DNA from: CAYTES01 sp964436935
GTDB lineage: Bacteria > Patescibacteriota > Gracilibacteria > UBA1369 > UBA12473
Assembly (NCBI GenBank): GCA_964436935.1
Contig: CAYTES010000068.1
Span: 1 to 7,172, forward strand
DNA length: 7,172 nucleotides
Direction of reading: 5' to 3'
This document shows, one piece after another, positions 7,004 to 7,172 of the stretch. The first letter of the stretch is position 1, and the number at the start of each line of letters is the position of its first letter. The position numbers and the translations under genes were made by a program. A model generated the notes under the pieces. The model had not been told where the DNA came from. It saw only the letters and a list, made by a program, of their open reading frames with translations, and made no database searches.

Positions 7004-7009
7004 GGAGGT

Positions 7010-7038
7010 ATTTTATCGTTTTAAAAATTGGAAATCAA
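7010..7038 (-). promoter_or_regulatory. Promoter of rnpB
   Basis: On the minus strand TTGATT (7038-7033) is separated by exactly 17 bases from TAAAAT (7015-7010, 5 of 6 matches to TATAAT). The expected start, about 7 bases past the -10 box, coincides with position 7003, where the P1 stem begins. The RNA would therefore need little or no 5' trimming. Confidence 0.75.
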
Positions 7039-7136
7039 TTTTTTGTTTTGAGGGCTACGAGAACATGAAGATTTAGTCCGGATTTTTTTGGATTAATATG
7101 TCATAGGGGATTTTTTTATAATTACAATTAATAAAC

Positions 7137-7153
7137 CACCCGCTATGCGGGTG
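7137..7153 (-). terminator. Hairpin, probable terminator of a gene beyond the right edge
   Basis: CACCCGC (7137-7143) and GCGGGTG (7147-7153) form a perfect 7-bp GC-rich stem with a three-base loop. On the minus strand it is followed by GTTTATTAATT, a moderately U-rich stretch, so it would end a minus-strand transcript entering from the right, upstream of the rnpB promoter. On the plus strand there is no T tract after it. The 98 bases between it and the rnpB promoter are AT-rich and hold nothing else I can support. Confidence 0.5.
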
Positions 7154-7172
7154 TGAATGTATGGTGTTATAC

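Noticed and set aside
6578..7024. Several reading frames of 68-101 codons on both strands across this region
   Set aside because: They lie over the RNase P RNA gene, whose conserved motifs and pairing explain the sequence; the translations look like random Ser/Pro/Phe-rich text.
7088..7122. Plus-strand promoter with a perfect TATAAT at 7117-7122
   Set aside because: The nearest TTG-like -35 (TTGGAT, 7088-7093) is 23 bases away, and the region is AT-rich enough to give TATAAT by chance.

Overview
The window looks like a stretch of bacterial chromosome at moderate, slightly AT-leaning base composition. Almost everything reads on the minus strand. From high to low coordinates the order is: RNase P RNA gene (rnpB, 7003 to 6634), a polyprenyl-phosphate sugar phosphotransferase (6521 to 5067), the preprotein translocase ATPase secA (4975 to 2285) and an ATP-grasp protein (2185 to 1004). 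The only plus-strand gene is an unrecognised and apparently frameshifted one at the left end (67 to about 907). It converges on the ATP-grasp gene, and a hairpin terminator at 930-959 lies between them.

Organism: sigma70-type promoters, a SecA with a C-terminal SEC-C zinc motif and an RNase P RNA of about 370 nt establish a bacterium. The lineage is not fixed by anything I can see. The mostly weak or absent Shine-Dalgarno sites, the unusual L15 loop of the RNase P RNA and the style of the plus-strand protein would fit a candidate-phylum (CPR/Peregrinibacteria-like) genome, but that is a low-confidence guess. The standard genetic code appears to be used.

Region by region: 1-66 holds a perfect 9-bp inverted repeat and no clear promoter. 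67-907 is the hypothetical gene, whose last ~40 codons lie in a different frame from the rest. 930-959 is the shared terminator. 1004-2185 is the ATP-grasp gene, which has its own near-consensus promoter (2215-2243) with an AT-rich palindrome between the -35 and -10 boxes. 2285-4975 is a full-length secA. 5067-6521 is the sugar transferase, with a promoter at 6552-6580 and probably cotranscribed with secA across a 91-bp gap in which I see no promoter or terminator. 6634-7003 is rnpB, with a promoter at 7010-7038 placed correctly for the RNA 5' end. 7039-7136 is AT-rich spacer in which I see nothing convincing. 7137-7153 is a hairpin probably terminating a gene that lies to the right of the window.

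Functionally this is mainly housekeeping (tRNA 5' processing, protein export) plus the initiating membrane enzyme of a surface glycan pathway. The less ordinary parts are the ATP-grasp gene, the broken plus-strand gene, and the RNase P RNA lacking the usual CCA-binding GGU motif. I found no CRISPR array, transposon, phage gene or defence system.
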